64,000 bases of DNA from Paraburkholderia xenovorans LB400 (GCF_000013645.1 NC_007951.1:682001-746000); one strand, 5' to 3'. Positions 8,982 through 18,671 are shown, counted from the first letter of the stretch. Notes: generated by a model from the sequence alone, not told the origin. Numbers and translations are program-made.

Positions 8982-11336
8982 ATGAATTCGAGTGTTTCCC
9001 GTACTCCGCCGGTTATGCTACGGAACAACGTAGATGCGTTTTCCATCGGCGAACTGGCGCGGCATGTTGTGGACAATGTATGGCTGGTGATTGGCATTGT
9101 CGCCGTGGTAACAGGAGCGGCCGCGCTGTACGCATTCGTGGCCACTCCCATTTATTCCGCGGATGCGTTGGTGAAAGTTGATTTTCCTCAGCCTAATGCG
9201 CTTGGTGAAGCGTCGAAGGCGCAGGAGCAGGTCGTGCCGCCCACGCTGCCCACCGAAGCGGAGATTCAGATCATTCAGAGCCGGAGCGTGATTGCGCCGG
9301 TGATCAGTAAATTCAGGCAGGACATCTCGATTACGCCGAATCGCATCCCGGTTATCGGCGCGCTCATCAGCCAATTCGCCGCGCCGGGAACGCCGATGGC
9401 GGCACCCTTCGGTCTGGGCTCTTTCGCTTGGGGCGGAGAGGAAGCGTCCGTCGGTTCATTGACCGTGCCGGCCTGGCTCGAAGACGAATCACTCACGTTG
9501 ACCGTTCTGCCCGGCGGACACTACAGGCTCACCGATCCAAAAGGGCGAACCCTGCTAACGGGCGCACCTGGCGTACCGACCCAGGCCAACGGCGTGGCGC
9601 TCACGATGGATCGCCTCATCGCGCGCCCCGGAACGGAATTCACGCTCGTGCGCTTTAGCGATGTCAAGGCAATCGAGCGTTTTCAGCATCAGTTGAAAGT
9701 CAGCGAGTCGGGTAAGGACACCGGGGTCGTGCAAATCATCTACGAGAATCCCGATCCGGAACTGGCTCGCGCAATCGCCAACGGCATTGCCCAAGGCTAT
9801 ATCGCTTCTCATATCGCGCAGCATCGCGCCGAAGCGCTGACCACTCGCGAATTTATCGTGGGCGAGTTGCCGCAGCTTCACGCTAACCTGACGCAGGCAG
9901 AAGCCGAACTGAGTCAGTTCAGAACTGCATCGAGCTCGATGCAGGCGAGTACCGAAGCCGCGTCCTATCTCCAGGGCAGCATTGAGTTTGACCGTCAGAT
10001 CGCAATGCTCAAGGTGCAGAAAGCCGGTTTGGAAAGTCACTTTGCAGCGAACTCGCGCGACGTGCAGGCCATCGATAACCAGCTCCAGCTCCTTGAAAAT
10101 GCCAAGAGCGCTTTCGAGGCGCGCTTTGATCAATTACCCGCGTCCGAGCGACGGTCGGCTGACCTCACGCGCAACGTCAAGGTCGCCGAGGATATCTATG
10201 TAGCGATGGTCAACAAATCCAACGAACTGGCGGTGACGCAGGCCGGAACGCTGGGGAACGTACATATCATCGACACCGCCCTGTTGCCCGTAGACCCTGT
10301 GAAGCCGAAGCGACCGCTGGTGATAGCCGTGGGCGCCGCTGGCGGTCTGATCCTGGCGATCCTGTACGTCTTTATCCGGCGCCTGTCGTCGTCCGCGCTT
10401 GGGAACTCGATCGTGGCCGAGCGCCATCTGAACCTGCCCGTCTTTGGTCACGTATTGTTCAGTGACGAGCAGGCGCGCCTTGACCGCGTGCAGAATTCGA
10501 ACTCGCAGCTGGCGAAAAAAGGGCTTTCCGGTAAGGTGCAGCAGACAGTGGCCGCAAGCGCAACAGGATCGGCGCTCAGATTGACCTATAGCGGCGTTAC
10601 TCCTCAAGACAGTATGTTGGCCGGCGGCCGCTTCCTGCTCGCCACTGACGGGTACGACGACATACCGCTTGAGGCTTTGCGCGGTATACGCGCGACCTTG
10701 CAACGGCAGATTCAGGACGCGGCCAATAACGTGCTCGTGGTAACGGGCGCGACGCCCGGCACGGGAAAGAGCTTTATCTCGTCGAATCTGGCCGTGCTCA
10801 GCGCCGAGGCCGGCAAACGGGTGTTGCTGATCGACGGCGATATGCGCCGGGGCCAACTGGCCGCGATAATGAAGCAGACCGGTGCGGGCGGTCTCTCCGA
10901 AGTTCTGACTGGCCGGATCGATGTCGACCACGTCATTCGAAACACAGATGTTCATGGACTTTCGTTCATCGCTGCTGGGCGCTATCCGTCCAATCCGTCG
11001 CAGCTGCTCTCGACATCGCGCATGCAACAGCTACTCGAGCGACTTGGCGAATTGTATGACGTGGTCATTGTCGACACTCCGCCCGTGCTGGCGGTGAGTG
11101 ATGCAAACCTGATCGCCTCTCTTGCAGGATCGACTGTGCTCGTGGTGCGTCCGGATGCCCAGAGCGACCGGGAGCTGGAGGAGGCCGCGCAACGTCTCGA
11201 TCGCGCCGGCGCCCGTCTGGTCGGCATGATATTCAACGCGATGCCGCGACGGCGCAGCGAGAAGCGCAGCTACGGCTATGCGGCTGCCTATTCCGCAGCG
11301 AGCGTCCCACCCCAGCAACAGCATGGCGCCTCGTAA
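8982..11336 (+). CDS. polysaccharide co-polymerase with BY-kinase domain (Wzc-like)
   Basis: 784-residue inner-membrane protein that would control chain length and export of the exopolysaccharide. The ATG at 8982 follows AAGGAG by 8 bases. Residues ~34-55 form the first membrane helix after a Wzz-type N-terminus; a long periplasmic part with coiled coil (residues ~270-390) follows, then a second helix near residue 450 (LVIAVGAAGGLILAILYVFI). The cytoplasmic kinase domain has Walker A TGATPGTGKS (~588), Walker A' VLLIDGDMR (~614) and VVIVDTPP (~694). The C-terminus has a tyrosine cluster SYGYAAAY, the autophosphorylation site of bacterial tyrosine kinases. The usual partners, a Wza exporter and a Wzb phosphatase, are not in the window and may lie to the left. 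Confidence 0.93.
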   Translation: MNSSVSRTPPVMLRNNVDAFSIGELARHVVDNVWLVIGIVAVVTGAAALYAFVATPIYSADALVKVDFPQPNALGEASKAQEQVVPPTLPTEAEIQIIQSRSVIAPVISKFRQDISITPNRIPVIGALISQFAAPGTPMAAPFGLGSFAWGGEEASVGSLTVPAWLEDESLTLTVLPGGHYRLTDPKGRTLLTGAPGVPTQANGVALTMDRLIARPGTEFTLVRFSDVKAIERFQHQLKVSESGKDTGVVQIIYENPDPELARAIANGIAQGYIASHIAQHRAEALTTREFIVGELPQLHANLTQAEAELSQFRTASSSMQASTEAASYLQGSIEFDRQIAMLKVQKAGLESHFAANSRDVQAIDNQLQLLENAKSAFEARFDQLPASERRSADLTRNVKVAEDIYVAMVNKSNELAVTQAGTLGNVHIIDTALLPVDPVKPKRPLVIAVGAAGGLILAILYVFIRRLSSSALGNSIVAERHLNLPVFGHVLFSDEQARLDRVQNSNSQLAKKGLSGKVQQTVAASATGSALRLTYSGVTPQDSMLAGGRFLLATDGYDDIPLEALRGIRATLQRQIQDAANNVLVVTGATPGTGKSFISSNLAVLSAEAGKRVLLIDGDMRRGQLAAIMKQTGAGGLSEVLTGRIDVDHVIRNTDVHGLSFIAAGRYPSNPSQLLSTSRMQQLLERLGELYDVVIVDTPPVLAVSDANLIASLAGSTVLVVRPDAQSDRELEEAAQRLDRAGARLVGMIFNAMPRRRSEKRSYGYAAAYSAASVPPQQQHGAS

Positions 11337-11386
11337 TCGCTGCCGGCCACCGGCCGGCTGTCGTGCGTCCCTGCTTTGAGAAAACA

Positions 11387-12547
11387 ATGTACCCCAGACT
11401 GGTATCCCTGCTGTTCTACATGTTCTTTACCTGCGTGATTCTCAATCCGCAGGTGAACGGAATCACGCTTTATTTCTACCTCGTGATCCCGTTTCTCGAT
11501 CCGGATTTTTCCCGCTTCCTCGCGAGCACGGCGCGTCGCTGGGCTGGTCCGTTGCTGATCGCGGTAATCGCGAGTGCATTGACTTCTCCTTCCTCCGCCG
11601 TGCGGATCCTGTCGATCGGCATCTGCATTGGCTACCTGATGTATACGACAGAGCGCCGCATCGGTTATCTCCATACATGGATGGTGATCAACATCCTGTT
11701 TGCGACCGTGCAGTTCGCGATGTACTACATCAATCGGGATTTCTCGATCCAGCTCGGACCAACGAACCTTTCGACGTTGATCTGGGGTGACTATGCGACG
11801 ATGACCAACACGAACTTCTACGAGGTGTTCTACTTTACGCGCGTGTCCGGATTTTCGCGCGAGGCGGGGTTCTTCTCTTCGCTGCTGGTGGCTTCCCTTA
11901 TCCTGCATCTTTTCAGCGATTCGCCCAATAAAAAACTCATCGCTCTTTACCTGTTCGGCCTCTTCATCAGCTTCTCGAAGTCGTCGATGGTGCTTTTCCT
12001 TTTCGCCGCGCTCTATCCGTTCCGTGACAGATTGCGCCAGGTCCATCCGCTGGTAGTCATGATCGCCTACTACGTAGTGGTTTCAGCGATCTCGGTCTAC
12101 CTTGCACACAATGATTTCTTCGGCTCGGACACATTTGCCCATCGGCTAGCCGGCTACGCGTTCATGTTCGATGCGCGGCTGGAAGATATCGTCAAGGGTA
12201 TTACTGCACAGGACATGATGGCGCACTACAAGTACCTGCCCTACATTCGTTTAATCCAGGACGATATGTCGCTCGGTGCGCTGTTCGGCGGCCTTCCCGG
12301 CACGATAGCGGAATTGGGAATCTTCAGCGCGCTGGTCGTTTTTGCGGTCATCGCTTTTACCGCAAGCGACGGTTTCGTCATGATGATATTTCTGTTCATC
12401 AGCGCTACCGTAAGCGTCACTACCGTTACCTCTTTTATTCCACTTGCGTATCTGATCTGCTATTGGCCTCGATTCGTTGAATACAGCGCGCAGCGGGTGA
12501 AATCTGCGCATCACTATCAGCCGCTCCCGGGGTATTGCAAGACCTAG
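11387..12547 (+). CDS. polytopic membrane protein, probable exopolysaccharide polymerase
   Basis: 386 residues, almost entirely hydrophobic segments (about ten), beginning MYPRLVSLLFYMFFTCVILN. The ATG at 11387 has GAG about 7 bases upstream and is preferred over a GTG 24 bases earlier. It lies 50 bases after the Wzc-like gene in the same direction and before a good terminator, so the two probably form one transcript. Position and topology fit a Wzy-type polymerase, which builds the polymer at the periplasmic face, but I cannot point to a diagnostic motif. A motif such as SFSKSSMVLFLFAALYPF in the middle is typical of O-antigen ligase/polymerase proteins. Confidence 0.65.
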   Translation: MYPRLVSLLFYMFFTCVILNPQVNGITLYFYLVIPFLDPDFSRFLASTARRWAGPLLIAVIASALTSPSSAVRILSIGICIGYLMYTTERRIGYLHTWMVINILFATVQFAMYYINRDFSIQLGPTNLSTLIWGDYATMTNTNFYEVFYFTRVSGFSREAGFFSSLLVASLILHLFSDSPNKKLIALYLFGLFISFSKSSMVLFLFAALYPFRDRLRQVHPLVVMIAYYVVVSAISVYLAHNDFFGSDTFAHRLAGYAFMFDARLEDIVKGITAQDMMAHYKYLPYIRLIQDDMSLGALFGGLPGTIAELGIFSALVVFAVIAFTASDGFVMMIFLFISATVSVTTVTSFIPLAYLICYWPRFVEYSAQRVKSAHHYQPLPGYCKT

Positions 12548-12622
12548 ATTGGCCGGGTCGGAATGCATTGGTGGAACGCGGTGGTCACGCGCGTAGCCGG
12601 GCACCGACCGGCGCCCCATAGC

Positions 12623-12660
12623 CGAGGCGTCCATCGTATTGATGGACACCTCGCGTTTTT
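12623..12660 (+). terminator. intrinsic terminator after the polymerase-like gene
   Basis: A hairpin with arms 12623-12635 and 12641-12653 (GTCCATC pairs with GATGGAC, extended by CGAGG/CCTCG with one C-A mismatch) has a 5-base loop and is followed by CGTTTTT. It separates the plus-strand genes from the convergent glycosyltransferase that ends at 12684. Confidence 0.75.
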
Positions 12661-12683
12661 CTGGAAAGCCCGCCGCTGCGTAA

Positions 12684-13889
12684 TCAGGCCATCTGCTGCA
12701 GCAGCGTCTGCTTGAACTGGCCGAGCGTATGGCGCGATAGCAGGTCGTCGCGTGCGGACGGCGCGGCTTGCGGCGCGTGCGGCCATGAAGTCATCGTCTC
12801 GGTGATCGCACGGCCGATCGACGCGGAGCTCAGGTCGCTCAGGATCGGCCCCAGTTCGCAACGCCGGCTGAACCAGCCGATCAAACCGTCTTCCGTCGCG
12901 ATGACAGGCTTGCCGAAGCGGTACGCCTGCACCAGCACGCCGCTCATGCCGTAGTGCCCCTTATAGCCGAGCCAGACCGCGTCGCACGCGGAGAACAGAT
13001 CGCGCTCGGTGTCGTTGGAAATGAAGGCGTCGAGTATCAGCGGCGCGGGCTTGAGACTGCGCACGTGATTGCGCATGAAGTGGCGCGTGCCCGCGTCCTG
13101 TTCGCCGGCGACGATCAGCGTAGGCGCATGGTCGAGACGCGTGAGCGCATGCACCAGTTCGTAGATGCCCTTGCGTTCCGTGATTGCGCCGTACACCAGC
13201 AGATAGCGCTGATCGGGATCCAGCCCCAGACGCTGGCGGGCCAGTGCGGGATTTTCCGCCTGTTCGTCGGGAAAGGGATCGGCCACATAGGCAATGGCCG
13301 CGCTGTGTTTCGACGTACTGCGCGCCGCCCATTCCGGCAATGTGGGGTCGATCGTCAGCAGCGTGCGCAGGCCGGTGGTGCGGATTGCGCGCTTGAAGAG
13401 CTGCGCCTTGATCGCGTTGACGAACGGACGATCGGGCGCCTTGATGCCGACCTTGTGATGATGGAACGTCGCGCGCATCGTGATGCCGATCCACGGCGTG
13501 TCGCCGAACGGCGAGCCGAGAAACGGCAGCGAGTAAAAGAAGTAATCGACATAGGGCACCACCACGAGCCGGATTGCCTGCATGCGGCTGATGATCGTGT
13601 ACACGCGCCTGAAATAGCGGTGGAAACGCCAGTATTCGTTGGGTTCGCGCAGGCGGTTGCGCGGCCGCTCCTCGGGATCGACGAAGGCGATCTGCTGGTC
13701 CGGGCGGTTGGCGGCGGTGATCTGCCGCGCGAGCCGGTGATCTTCATTCGCGCATTCGGTCACGAGCATGCACGGATAGCCGGCCTCCGCGCAGGCCTGC
13801 ATGGTCCACTCGACATATCGCCAGCGGTGGCCGGTGAGATTCGGTTCCACAATCAGGACATAGTCTTGTTCCATCGCGTCGGCAGCCAT
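12684..13889 (-). CDS. glycosyltransferase, GT4-like
   Basis: About 401 residues. MEQDYVLIVEPNLTGHRWRY is an unusual N-terminal domain opening, with the glycine-histidine loop seen in some GT-B enzymes. LVYGAITERKGIYELVHAL and TLIVAGEQDAGT begin the C-terminal nucleotide-sugar domain, and YGMSGVLVQAYRFGKPVIAT matches the acceptor/donor loop of group 1 transferases. The start is uncertain: ATG codons at 13889 and 13874 and a GTG at 13976 are all in frame and none has a clear ribosome site; 13874 would give 396 residues. The gene faces the opposite way from the flippase gene, with a 326-base gap (13890-14215) that must hold promoters for both; I see no distinct motif there. Sugar specificity is unknown. 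Confidence 0.78.
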   Translation of the reverse strand: MAADAMEQDYVLIVEPNLTGHRWRYVEWTMQACAEAGYPCMLVTECANEDHRLARQITAANRPDQQIAFVDPEERPRNRLREPNEYWRFHRYFRRVYTIISRMQAIRLVVVPYVDYFFYSLPFLGSPFGDTPWIGITMRATFHHHKVGIKAPDRPFVNAIKAQLFKRAIRTTGLRTLLTIDPTLPEWAARSTSKHSAAIAYVADPFPDEQAENPALARQRLGLDPDQRYLLVYGAITERKGIYELVHALTRLDHAPTLIVAGEQDAGTRHFMRNHVRSLKPAPLILDAFISNDTERDLFSACDAVWLGYKGHYGMSGVLVQAYRFGKPVIATEDGLIGWFSRRCELGPILSDLSSASIGRAITETMTSWPHAPQAAPSARDDLLSRHTLGQFKQTLLQQMA

Positions 13890-14215
13890 TTGCGTTGTGT
13901 GAAAAAGTGCCCGGGCGCCGGTGCCCGCACGGCCCTGGCTGAGCAACGTTAGCACTGCCGGAATCCGTGGAACCACTAATTTGACCCGCTTTGTGGGTAA
14001 ACGTACTAGGGGGCGCCGGCTTCGGCTGAACCGGCCTAGCTGATGGCGGTTGTTAGCGATTCTCTCGCGGTAAGGTCGTGCTTGGAATTCGATGAAAAAC
14101 TTCGCCAGCTTGCTGGTGCAACCTAACTGATTATGCGCCGGCGGCGTTCGCAGCGATGCGTGAAATCGCTGTGCGTGGCCGGGTCAACGGCGCTGCGATT
14201 CGACGGAGAAACAGC

Positions 14216-15469
14216 TTGCGGGCGATCAGGCTTCCGGCGTTCTCGATGGCGGGCAGCTTCGGCGCGAGCGCGGCGACGTGGGTCCTGCTGCAACAGTTCG
14301 CCGTGCGTGGACTTGTAGCGATCAAATTTCTGGCGATCGGCCGGATGCTCGGGCCGGCGGCGATCGGCAGCGTGAGCGTGGCTTTGCTCGCGGTGGCGAT
14401 TGCCGAGGCGCTCTCCGATACCGGACTCGCGCAGGCGGTCATTCAGGGCGAACACCCGCCGTCGCGCTCGCAACTCGGTGCGGTGTGGACGACATTGACG
14501 GCGCGCGGCGTGCTCATCTCGCTGCTGCTGGTCGCGCTCGCTCCTTTGTTGAGTAGCCAGTTCCATCTGAACGGCTCGCTGGTGCTGATCCAGCTCGCGG
14601 CGCTGCTGCCGTTGCTGCGCGGCCTGGCGTCGCCCGCTTATTACGTGGTGCAGCGCGAGCGGCGTTTCCAGCACATCGCCGGAGTGGAAGTGGCGGCGGC
14701 GTTCGTCGATTGCGCGGTCGGGCTCGTGCTCGCGTATTTCGGCGCTGGCGCGGCCTCGGTGCTGATCGGCCTCGTGGCCGGTGAAAGCCTGAAAAGCACG
14801 CTGACCTGGGCGACCATGAAACCGCGCCCGCCGATCCGCGCCGTGTGGTCGGGCATCGGCCACTACGTCGGCTTCAGCCGCTGGATCTGGGCAAGCAGCG
14901 TGATCAATCTGCTGCTTAACCAGTTCGACAAGGTGGTGGTCGGCAAGCTGCTCGGGCCGGCGCAACTGGGTAGCTATCAGATGTCGTCGCGGCTCGCGCA
15001 GATGCTGCTCGCGGATGCTGCGATCGCCATGTCGCAATACCTGTTCCCCACTTTCGCCGCGCATTACCGGCGCAATCCGCAGGCGGCCTCGCGTGTCATC
15101 AAGATTTACCTGCTGGTGATCGCGATCGGGCTCACTGCTTTCGTCGCGTTGCTCAGGCTGATCGCCGAGCCGCTGTTCTCGCTGATTCTCGGCGCGGCGT
15201 GGCTGCCGGCGGTGCCGCTCTTCAGAATCCTCGTGATCAACATGGCGATCGGCGCGTTGATCGCGGTACTGGTGGCTTATCTGCGCGCGGTGGGCGACGC
15301 GAAGGCGACCGTGCACGCCTCGGCGATTCAGGTCGTGGTGTTGCTGTTGAGCGCGCCTCCCGCGGTTCACTTCTGGGGCGTGACCGGCATTGCCTGGTCC
15401 ATGACGCTCGGCCTTGGCTGCGCCGCCGCGTGGATGCTGTTCCGAACGCTGACGGCAAGGACCTCATGA
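14216..15469 (+). CDS. polysaccharide flippase, Wzx/MOP superfamily
   Basis: About 417 residues with roughly twelve membrane helices. Early motifs GLVAIKFLAIGRMLGPAAIG and SDTGLAQAVIQGEHPP are typical of polysaccharide-biosynthesis exporters of the MOP superfamily, which flip undecaprenyl-linked repeat units to the periplasm. I choose a TTG start at 14216 because GGAGA precedes it by 6 bases; ATG codons at 14156 and 14246 are in frame but have no ribosome site. Its stop TGA (15467-15469) overlaps the ATG of the next glycosyltransferase by 4 bases, so the two are coupled. With the polymerase-like and Wzc-like genes nearby, this completes the core of a Wzx/Wzy pathway. Confidence 0.85.
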   Translation: MRAIRLPAFSMAGSFGASAATWVLLQQFAVRGLVAIKFLAIGRMLGPAAIGSVSVALLAVAIAEALSDTGLAQAVIQGEHPPSRSQLGAVWTTLTARGVLISLLLVALAPLLSSQFHLNGSLVLIQLAALLPLLRGLASPAYYVVQRERRFQHIAGVEVAAAFVDCAVGLVLAYFGAGAASVLIGLVAGESLKSTLTWATMKPRPPIRAVWSGIGHYVGFSRWIWASSVINLLLNQFDKVVVGKLLGPAQLGSYQMSSRLAQMLLADAAIAMSQYLFPTFAAHYRRNPQAASRVIKIYLLVIAIGLTAFVALLRLIAEPLFSLILGAAWLPAVPLFRILVINMAIGALIAVLVAYLRAVGDAKATVHASAIQVVVLLLSAPPAVHFWGVTGIAWSMTLGLGCAAAWMLFRTLTARTS

Positions 15470-16542
15470 TGCGCGTCTTTCATCTGGTCCTGGCGCCGCG
15501 GTTGTCGGGCGCCGAAGTCCTCGCCAAGGACCTCGCGCTCGATCAGTGCGCCGAGGGCATGGCGGTGTGCGTGGCGTCGCTGTTGCCGGCGCATGCCGAG
15601 TTCGCACCCTTACAGGACGACTTGCAGCGCCACGGCGTGCAGTGCGTGTTTCCGCGGCGGCGGCATCGCGCGCTGGTCAAGTTGTGCCATCTGTTCGGCG
15701 CGGTGCGGCGCTTTCGTCCGGATGTGATTTTCGCGCATGCGACCATTCCGTCGTTTTACGCGCGCGCGTTGCCGCTGCGCGTGCCGGTGGTCTATGTCAT
15801 GCATTCGGCGACCAACGATTTCGAGCGCCCGCTGTTCAGACGCATCGAACATATTCTCTCGGGACGCGCCCGCGTGGTGATCGGCGTGTCGGAGCAGGGC
15901 GTGACGGACTATGTGCAGGCCATCGGGCCGCATCCTTCAATGACCGTGGTGCCGAACGGCGTGGACCTCGCGCGCTTTTCGTTTACCGACGGCGTGGAGC
16001 GCGACGGCCGCACGCCGCAAGTGGTGCAGATTGGCCGATACGCGGCCGTGAAGAATCAACTGGCGACGGTGCGGGCTTTCAGTGAAGTGCTCATGAAGGG
16101 GAAAGACGCGCGTCTGGTGTTGTACGGCGTGGTCGAAGATCCCGACTATCAGCGCGCGGTCGTCGCGCTGGCGAAGGAACTGGGCATTGCGGAGCGCGTC
16201 GTGGTAGCCGGCCCGCGCACCGATGTCGCCACGGTGCTATCGGAGTCGAACGTTTTCGTCATGCCGTCGCAATCCGAGGCGCACAGTGTGGCTTTTCTGG
16301 AGGCGCTCGCCTCCGGCGTGCCGATCGTGGCGAGCAAGATTCCGGCCTTCGCCTTCGCGAACGGCTTTCCCGGTGTCCAGCTGATCGATACCGACAATGT
16401 GCAGTGCTATGCCGAGGCAGTGATCGCAGCGCTGGGGCAGGAGCGGGCGCAACGCTCGCTGACCGGGCTGACGCTCAGGGATACCGCCGACCGTTATCGC
16501 GCGATTGCACGGCAGGTGAGTCTCGCCGTGCCGGCCCGTTAG
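15466..16542 (+). CDS. glycosyltransferase, GT4 family
   Basis: 358 residues, starting MMRVFHLVLAPRLSGAEVLA, a GT-B Rossmann opening with the glycine loop. VVPNGVDLARF and QIGRYAAVKNQLATVRAF begin the C-terminal half, and SQSEAHSVAFLEALASGVP carries the EX7E-like donor-binding motif. The first ATG overlaps the flippase stop (ATGA); the next ATG, 3 bases later, is equally possible. It probably adds a sugar to the same repeat unit. The following gap to 16598 is short and the next gene is convergent. Confidence 0.88.
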   Translation: MMRVFHLVLAPRLSGAEVLAKDLALDQCAEGMAVCVASLLPAHAEFAPLQDDLQRHGVQCVFPRRRHRALVKLCHLFGAVRRFRPDVIFAHATIPSFYARALPLRVPVVYVMHSATNDFERPLFRRIEHILSGRARVVIGVSEQGVTDYVQAIGPHPSMTVVPNGVDLARFSFTDGVERDGRTPQVVQIGRYAAVKNQLATVRAFSEVLMKGKDARLVLYGVVEDPDYQRAVVALAKELGIAERVVVAGPRTDVATVLSESNVFVMPSQSEAHSVAFLEALASGVPIVASKIPAFAFANGFPGVQLIDTDNVQCYAEAVIAALGQERAQRSLTGLTLRDTADRYRAIARQVSLAVPAR

Positions 16543-16598
16543 CGCGCATCGAACACACCTTCGGCTCGCGGCCGGGCCGCAAGGCCACTGCATCATCA

Positions 16599-17723
16599 TC
16601 AATGATGGCTGTTCAGGTCGCGCATGTCGGGTGCGGGCTCGGGTGCGGGCTCCACAGGCGGTGGAATCTGGAGTTGGGCTTCGTGTTGCGCGAGCATCAC
16701 GAGGCGCTGGGCTTCCTTGCTGCTCGAATCGATCTGCAGCGCGGTGCCGGCATTGTGCGACACGCAGTTCCAGCGCGCGATATATCCGCAGCCGCGCGCC
16801 AGGCTCAGCAGCGCATCGCGCTGCTGTTCGCGTGCGTTCAGTGTTGCGCGCATATTCAACGCGTCGCGATTGTCGGGTTGCACGGAAATCGCCGCCGCAA
16901 GCCGCACTCTGGTCGCCGACAGATTGTTCTGCTGCAGATCGGCACGCGCGGCTCTGAGATGCCGGGACACGTCCGCGCGCGGTTTGTCCGGCGGTTTGCC
17001 TGACTGGCCGCCCGGATTGCGTTTCGCATCGGGCTCGACGGAGGCGACGCGGCGCGAAAGCGGCGGCGTGGCGGCGGCTGGCGGAGCCGGCGGCGAACGC
17101 ACTGGCGCGCTCCGGATGGCGGCGCCGCTCGCGGGCTTCTGCGCGACCACGATGGCCGCGGGCTTTTGCGGCACGGCGGCGGCCGGCGTCTGCGCCAGAA
17201 TCGTTATGGATTTCTGAGGAATTGCGGTTGCGGATCGCTGGGTAACAGCCGCCGCGGGCTGCTGGGGAACGACGGCAAGCGGCGCGGCATTCTGTGTCTG
17301 CACCTTGCCGGAGACCGCGATAGGTGTGCCGACTTTCGAGTCGTTGCTATGGATGAACCCCAGGTACACCGCGGATGTCACCGTCAGCGCCGACGCGGCG
17401 ACCACGAGGGGCTGGCGCAGTCGCTGATAGGCGGACACGGCGACGGCGGGTTCCTCGACGAACTCATAGGAGTTGACCAGCGCGCGCGAGGACGGATCCC
17501 ATAGCTTGCGCGCCGGCAGCCGGCTGTCGACCAGCGATTGTGGATCGTTCAGTGGCTCGTTTAACGGGACTTTCAGGGAAGGACGCGGCGCCGCATGGGC
17601 GCGAGGTGCATCGACCGGCCGCTGATGACACGAAGGACAGGGCGTGAAGCGACCGGCTAGCGGGACACCGCAGTGCCCGCATCGGGGTGAGTCGTGCTGA
17701 TCGGAGGTCAAGTCGCTAAGCAT
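16599..17723 (-). CDS. zinc-ribbon membrane protein with TPR-like C-terminus, function unknown
   Basis: 374 residues. The start at 17723 (MLSDLTSDQH) is chosen because the cysteine pairs follow soon after: CGHC (residues 15-18) and CPSC (29-32) form a zinc-ribbon. A single membrane helix lies at about 105-123, then a Pro/Ala/Gln-rich linker (VVPQQPAAAVTQ and similar repeats, ~150-215). The last ~130 residues (RADLQQNNLSATRVRLAAAI, RDALNMRATLNAREQQRDAL) are helical and TPR-like. This zinc-ribbon, helix, proline linker, TPR layout suggests an inner-membrane protein with a periplasmic binding domain. It is convergent with the exopolysaccharide genes and probably not part of them. Confidence 0.62.
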   Translation of the reverse strand: MLSDLTSDQHDSPRCGHCGVPLAGRFTPCPSCHQRPVDAPRAHAAPRPSLKVPLNEPLNDPQSLVDSRLPARKLWDPSSRALVNSYEFVEEPAVAVSAYQRLRQPLVVAASALTVTSAVYLGFIHSNDSKVGTPIAVSGKVQTQNAAPLAVVPQQPAAAVTQRSATAIPQKSITILAQTPAAAVPQKPAAIVVAQKPASGAAIRSAPVRSPPAPPAAATPPLSRRVASVEPDAKRNPGGQSGKPPDKPRADVSRHLRAARADLQQNNLSATRVRLAAAISVQPDNRDALNMRATLNAREQQRDALLSLARGCGYIARWNCVSHNAGTALQIDSSSKEAQRLVMLAQHEAQLQIPPPVEPAPEPAPDMRDLNSHH

Positions 17724-17802
17724 CGCCGTGTCGCTAAAGGGCGTCGAATGCCGGCGCCACAATCAGAAAAACAGGGCACCGCAACGAGGCTTGCAAGCAG
17801 GG

Positions 17803-18411
17803 TTACTGTGCGACGACGTAACCCCGCGCCTGCATGCACGCGCCATACGCGGCCCAATACTGTGTCATTGGCGGCTCCGGTGCCGGCAGCGGCGGCAGCT
17901 TCACGCCGGATGCCGCCGCTACCTGTGCCGCGCTCGCAGCCGCCGTTTCCGAGGCGCCGTTGTCCGCGCTGGTTGCGGATGCACCCGTGGCGGCCGTAGC
18001 CGTGGCCGTAGTCGTGGTGCCTGCCTGAGTCGCGCTCGCCGCTTTGGGCGCGGCGGCGCCTCTGGCCGCCGCCGCCGTGGTTGCGGCGGGCGCGCTTGCA
18101 CCCGGCGCTTCGGCTGCGGCCGGCATGCTCGCGCCGATCGGCGTGCTCGAGAAGGTGCTGGAAGGCAACGGCGGCCGTGACGGCACGCCGGTCGACGACG
18201 TTTTGGCGGCAGCCGGCTTGCGCGGCGGAGTCTGTGGTTCCCGGGCGATGTTGACCTTGGTCTGCCTGTTGGCAGTCGCATAGCACATCGCGGTATCGAT
18301 GCTGCGCTGATAAGGGCTTTGACTTCGAATCGGATAGGTAAGCGGCTGCCATGCGAAGGCAGCACTGCTAAACACCACTAGCGTCAGTACGGTATATGTT
18401 TTGATTTGCAT
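17803..18411 (-). CDS. exported Ala/Thr-rich protein, function unknown
   Basis: 202 residues. The ATG at 18411 has GGGAG ten bases upstream and opens a signal peptide (MQIKTYTVLTLVVFSSAAFA). The middle is a long low-complexity stretch of Ala, Thr and Pro. The C-terminus, YWAAYGACMQARGYVV, is more protein-like: a Cys and aromatic residues that also occur at the end of short exported proteins. CYATANRQTK after the signal peptide gives a possible second cysteine for a disulfide. No function can be assigned. It follows the zinc-ribbon gene in the same direction but 80 bases upstream of its start, so they may share a transcript. Confidence 0.6.
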   Translation of the reverse strand: MQIKTYTVLTLVVFSSAAFAWQPLTYPIRSQSPYQRSIDTAMCYATANRQTKVNIAREPQTPPRKPAAAKTSSTGVPSRPPLPSSTFSSTPIGASMPAAAEAPGASAPAATTAAAARGAAAPKAASATQAGTTTTATATAATGASATSADNGASETAAASAAQVAAASGVKLPPLPAPEPPMTQYWAAYGACMQARGYVVAQ

Positions 18412-18543
18412 CGCAGTCGCTCCCGCAGCGATGTTTCGCCTCTCGTAGGCAATCGCGCTTCGCGGTATGTTCTTGATAGCTGCTGATTCTGCCGCTGAAC
18501 GGCGGCTCACTGCCGCGAAGGCTGCTTTCCCGAGCGTAACACC

Positions 18544-18565
18544 GTGTATTGTCGACGCAATACAC
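18544..18565. promoter_or_regulatory. 8-bp perfect inverted repeat, candidate operator
   Basis: GTGTATTG and CAATACAC flank a 6-base centre (TCGACG). It lies about 135 bases before the exported Ala/Thr-rich gene and just after the end of the neighbouring gene at 18672 (both on the minus strand). Symmetry and spacing resemble a site for a dimeric regulator; no regulator is identified. Confidence 0.4.
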
Positions 18566-18671
18566 TGGATAGCGCGCGAAACCGCCATCCTGCAGTCGAA
18601 TCAAGCCAGACGGCTGTGAAGTGGCGGAAAAGTCAGGGGTATCCCTGGGCGATGCTGCTTTCCTGCGCGAT

